From assembly GCA_030710605.1 (NCBI GenBank), contig CP092874.1, forward strand, positions 43,644,965-43,708,964: a stretch of DNA of 64,000 nt, read 5' to 3'. Positions 61,985 to 64,000 of this stretch are shown here, in pieces. Position 1 is the stretch's first letter, and every line of letters begins with the position of its first letter. The notes under the pieces are model-generated. The model searched no databases. It was not told the DNA's origin and saw only the letters and a program-made list of their open reading frames with translations. The position numbers were made by a program, and so were the translations under genes. The stretch is from Cordylochernes scorpioides. Lineage: Eukaryota > Arthropoda > Arachnida > Pseudoscorpiones > Chernetidae.

Positions 61985-62503
61985 AAAGATAATTCTCAGA
62001 TTTATTAAATTAATTTATTAACATTTAAAAATTTTTAGATATAGAGAGAGAAACGAGTTAATCACCTCGTATATAAGGCAACAAAAGAATCATCTATTTT
62101 TCCTACATCGTTCTAACCAGATTCGACTTGTGCAAAAACAGTCGACAAAATTACCAAATTAATAATAGAGGGTAAGTTCCTATTTTTTACAAGCTTTCAC
62201 ACTCAAAGAATAATCATTTTTTGCTTCAAAGGGCTACTATTTTGAAACACGTACCTGGGTTGTCTTTCTTAAATTTCCTATCAAATTCAATGTTTTGGAC
62301 TAAGATGAACTAAAATAAGTAAAGGTTTAGTCGAAATTTATTTCATTATATTATGTTAGAGCATCTTATCAACACCAATTGGAAATATGAAAATACCTTT
62401 GGGCATAGTCACTCTTTCTCTCTCTCTCTTTCAATAATTTGTTATTCAATATATTTCTTCTCATTTATTTCACTTGTATTGAGGCGTGTATGTGTGTTCA
62501 CAG
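61985..62503. other. Intron sequence before the last TIL exon
   Basis: AT-rich. A (TC)n stretch lies at 62412-62430, and a pyrimidine-rich tract leads to the acceptor GTTCACAG at 62503. No gene seen. Confidence 0.5.
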
Positions 62504-62671
62504 AGAAACCTTGCGAGCCTTCAGAACGTGAGAACTACTGCGGCGCCACCTGCGACCAATTCTGCGGGGAGCCAGAACGTCTGTGCAAGCTCCGGTGTGC
62601 CAATAGTACTGCCTGCGAGTGTAAGCCGGGATTCTGCAAGAACAGGAAAACGGACGCCTGTCAGGAGATTG
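62504..62671 (+). CDS. TIL-domain serine protease inhibitor exon (gene B, third exon found)
   Basis: A 168-nt exon (56 codons, phase 1 at both ends) with acceptor TTCACAG and donor G|GTAGGT. It encodes a canonical ten-cysteine TIL domain spaced C-x8-C-x3-C-x3-C-x6-C-x3-C-x5-C-x-C-x4-C-x7-C. The loop between cysteines 5 and 6 is KLR, so the P1 residue would be Leu by analogy with Ascaris inhibitors, suggesting a chymotrypsin- or elastase-like target. It is the same length and phase as the exon at 5760. It can follow either the signal exon at 27778 or the TIL exon at 45800. The donor indicates at least one more exon beyond 64 kb or in the last 1.3 kb. Confidence 0.82.
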
Positions 62672-62723
62672 GTAGGTTGACCCACACGTCACATAGAAAT
62701 AAACTTTTACATTTTATATATTA

Positions 62724-63782
62724 CTAGCGGATGTACTCGGCTTTTCGCCCTGGTTTCACCCGAGTAAAGGTTTTTCTAACGAACATTTGTTAAAACAATT
62801 CTCTATAAACTTATATAAAAATATATATATATTTTGATAATTTGAAACTCGTAAATTTGAATCTCTCGATAAAGTGAACATTTTTTCCCGGTCCTTTGAA
62901 AAATACTCGATAAGTTGAATAAAATCAATATTAATTGGTTCCCTCGGTAATTGGAAGTTAAAGGAATAGTATCTTGCCTTGGAATTGTATCATTATTCTT
63001 GTCTCAAATAAATTGCCATGTCATCCTGAATTTTGTCTTTCCTATTTTTCTACATTACAGAATCATCGTTTTATCTAGTGAATATTTTTTTCCCGGTCCC
63101 TTGAAAAATACTCGATAACTAACTTTGACTTGTGCGCAATTAATTGGTAGAAAATCTTACTTTTGATAAATAATCTTTAAGCTAATAAACTAAGTGATAA
63201 TAAAACTTATAGATAAAAAACATGTTATCATCGTCGCAATGGGGGCGCTGCTTTCGAGTTAAATCTACAAATCTGCAAATAACTCTAAGGATATTCAAGA
63301 TATTCAAGGAATTATTTTTCAGAAACCTTCTCAGTACTATACTAAATAACTTCCCAAAGTTCCATGGCGTTCCAATGAGTGGTTTGGTCAATCATAAAGG
63401 ACAGACACACACACATACATTCATTTTTATATACAGTGGACCCTCGGTTTGCGAGCATAATACGTTCCAGAGCCATGCTCGTACTCCAAAACGCTCGTAG
63501 TGCGAAACTAATTTCTTATTTTTAATAATTGAAACTCGGGCAATTCTTCTTGCTACGAACAATTGCACAGTTTCCCACATTTTACATATTTCCCGAATCT
63601 GATCTGAAGGGAGGGATCCCAGTGAATTTTCATCCATCACGATTACGGGCAACCATCACGAGTTGCTCGTAATGCGAAATTTCACTCGTAATCCGAGGTA
63701 AAATTTTTCAAAAAATTTTGCTCGTACTGCGAAAAGCTCGTACTCCAAGGTGCTCGTAAACCGAGGGTCCACTGTATATAGA
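62724..63782 (-). mobile_element. Helitron, reverse orientation, carrying a nested MITE
   Basis: The left end is CTAG preceded by A (complement of CTAG-T), then a GGATGTACTCGGC hairpin segment. The body matches the complement of 8750-9165 (e.g. GGTTCCCTCGGTAATTGGAA near 62937). The GTTCCATGGCGTTCCAATGA block near 63359 matches the 5' region. The 5' end, ATTCATTTTTATATA / TATATAGA, is split by the MITE at 63434-63774. The donor of the last TIL exon is only 52 bp to its left. Confidence 0.8.
63434..63774. mobile_element. Tigger-type non-autonomous element nested in the Helitron
   Basis: 341 bp flanked by TA (63432-63433, 63775-63776). Terminal inverted repeats begin CAGTGGACCCTCGGTTT and carry repeated GCTCGTA motifs, the same style as the 11175 element but a different family. 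The minus-strand frame at 63434-63652 encodes an ENSLGSLPSDQIREICKMW stretch, probably a transposase C-terminal remnant. Confidence 0.8.
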
Positions 63783-64000
63783 AAAAAAATACAAACATTA
63801 GGTTTCCAGGGAAAAGTTTATTTTTTACAAATCTTTTATTTATAAATATTCCTAACGTTCGTGCAAGAAAGCCCTTCTACAGGAGTAAATATTTACATTA
63901 CCGCCAATATAATAAGAATTAAAATCAAATAAAATGATTCGGGTATTTACAGTTATTTGAATGCAGAATCAGCGCAGGCCTCCATTGCGGGTGCCTTTTG
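63783..64000. other. Window end, mostly AT-rich
   Basis: No supported gene. The last ~35 bases (AATCAGCGCAGGCCTCCATT...) are abruptly GC-rich and follow GAATGCAG, a possible splice acceptor. The sequence ends before a reading frame can be judged. Confidence 0.35.

Overview
This is an AT-rich animal nuclear DNA window, most likely from an arthropod. The evidence is spliced small cysteine-rich secreted-inhibitor exons and a mix of Ty3/gypsy, Ty1/copia, BEL/Pao, Penelope, Jockey-like and Tx1/L1-like LINE, mariner, Tigger, Harbinger and Helitron elements. There is no bacterial-style gene organisation and there are no operons. Nearly everything is transposable-element DNA, much of it nested. The only convincing host genes are split into tiny exons between the elements. 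I cannot name the species.

Host genes. Four small plus-strand exons fit the TIL (trypsin inhibitor-like, Ascaris-type) serine protease inhibitor family. One TIL exon at 5760-5927 belongs to an upstream gene. A TATA box at 27667 followed by a signal-peptide exon at 27778-27829 opens a second gene, which continues with TIL exons at 45800-45973 and 62504-62671. All splice junctions are phase 1, so any exon can join any other in frame. The introns are about 18.0 and 16.5 kb and are filled with transposons. The TIL domain at 45.8 kb lacks exactly the second and sixth of the ten standard cysteines, which are disulfide partners in the family. A tRNA-Gly(GCC)-like gene and a degenerate tandem copy lie at 46.9-47.3 kb.

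Layout. 1-4.9 kb: the 5' part of a minus-strand Ty3/gypsy element (gag, protease, RT/RNase H, integrase, one LTR). 4.9-6.6 kb: foldback repeat and TIL exon. 6.66-8.67 kb: complete gag-only LTR retrotransposon. 8.68-10.06 kb: Helitrons. 10.06-14.39 kb: two nested Jockey-like LINE copies, the older one also interrupted by a Tigger element, ending at a 100-N assembly gap. 14.49-20.6 kb: copia copy A, interrupted by a BEL/Pao element that is itself interrupted by a LINE 3' end. 20.7-23.5 kb: solo LTR, LINE remnant, CA-rich repeat, Harbinger MITE. 23.72-27.23 kb: copia copy B (minus). 27.5-30.5 kb: TIL gene promoter, first exon and MITEs. 30.5-36.0 kb: Helitron complex with higher-order tandem repeats. 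36.3-40.0 kb: non-coding LTR element and a solo LTR. 40.0-44.6 kb: Tx1/L1-like LINE (minus). 44.6-53.8 kb: TIL exon, palindromes, tRNA units, LINE fragments, and a nearly intact mariner. 53.96-61.98 kb: copia copy C with two Penelope-like insertions, each bounded by 12-bp target duplications. 62.5-64 kb: TIL exon, then a Helitron carrying a Tigger-type MITE.

Most element genes carry frameshifts or stops and are not expected to work. The best preserved are the mariner transposase and the gag-only element. The coherent biological story is an inducible-looking small secreted protease-inhibitor gene family whose introns have been heavily expanded by nested transposition.
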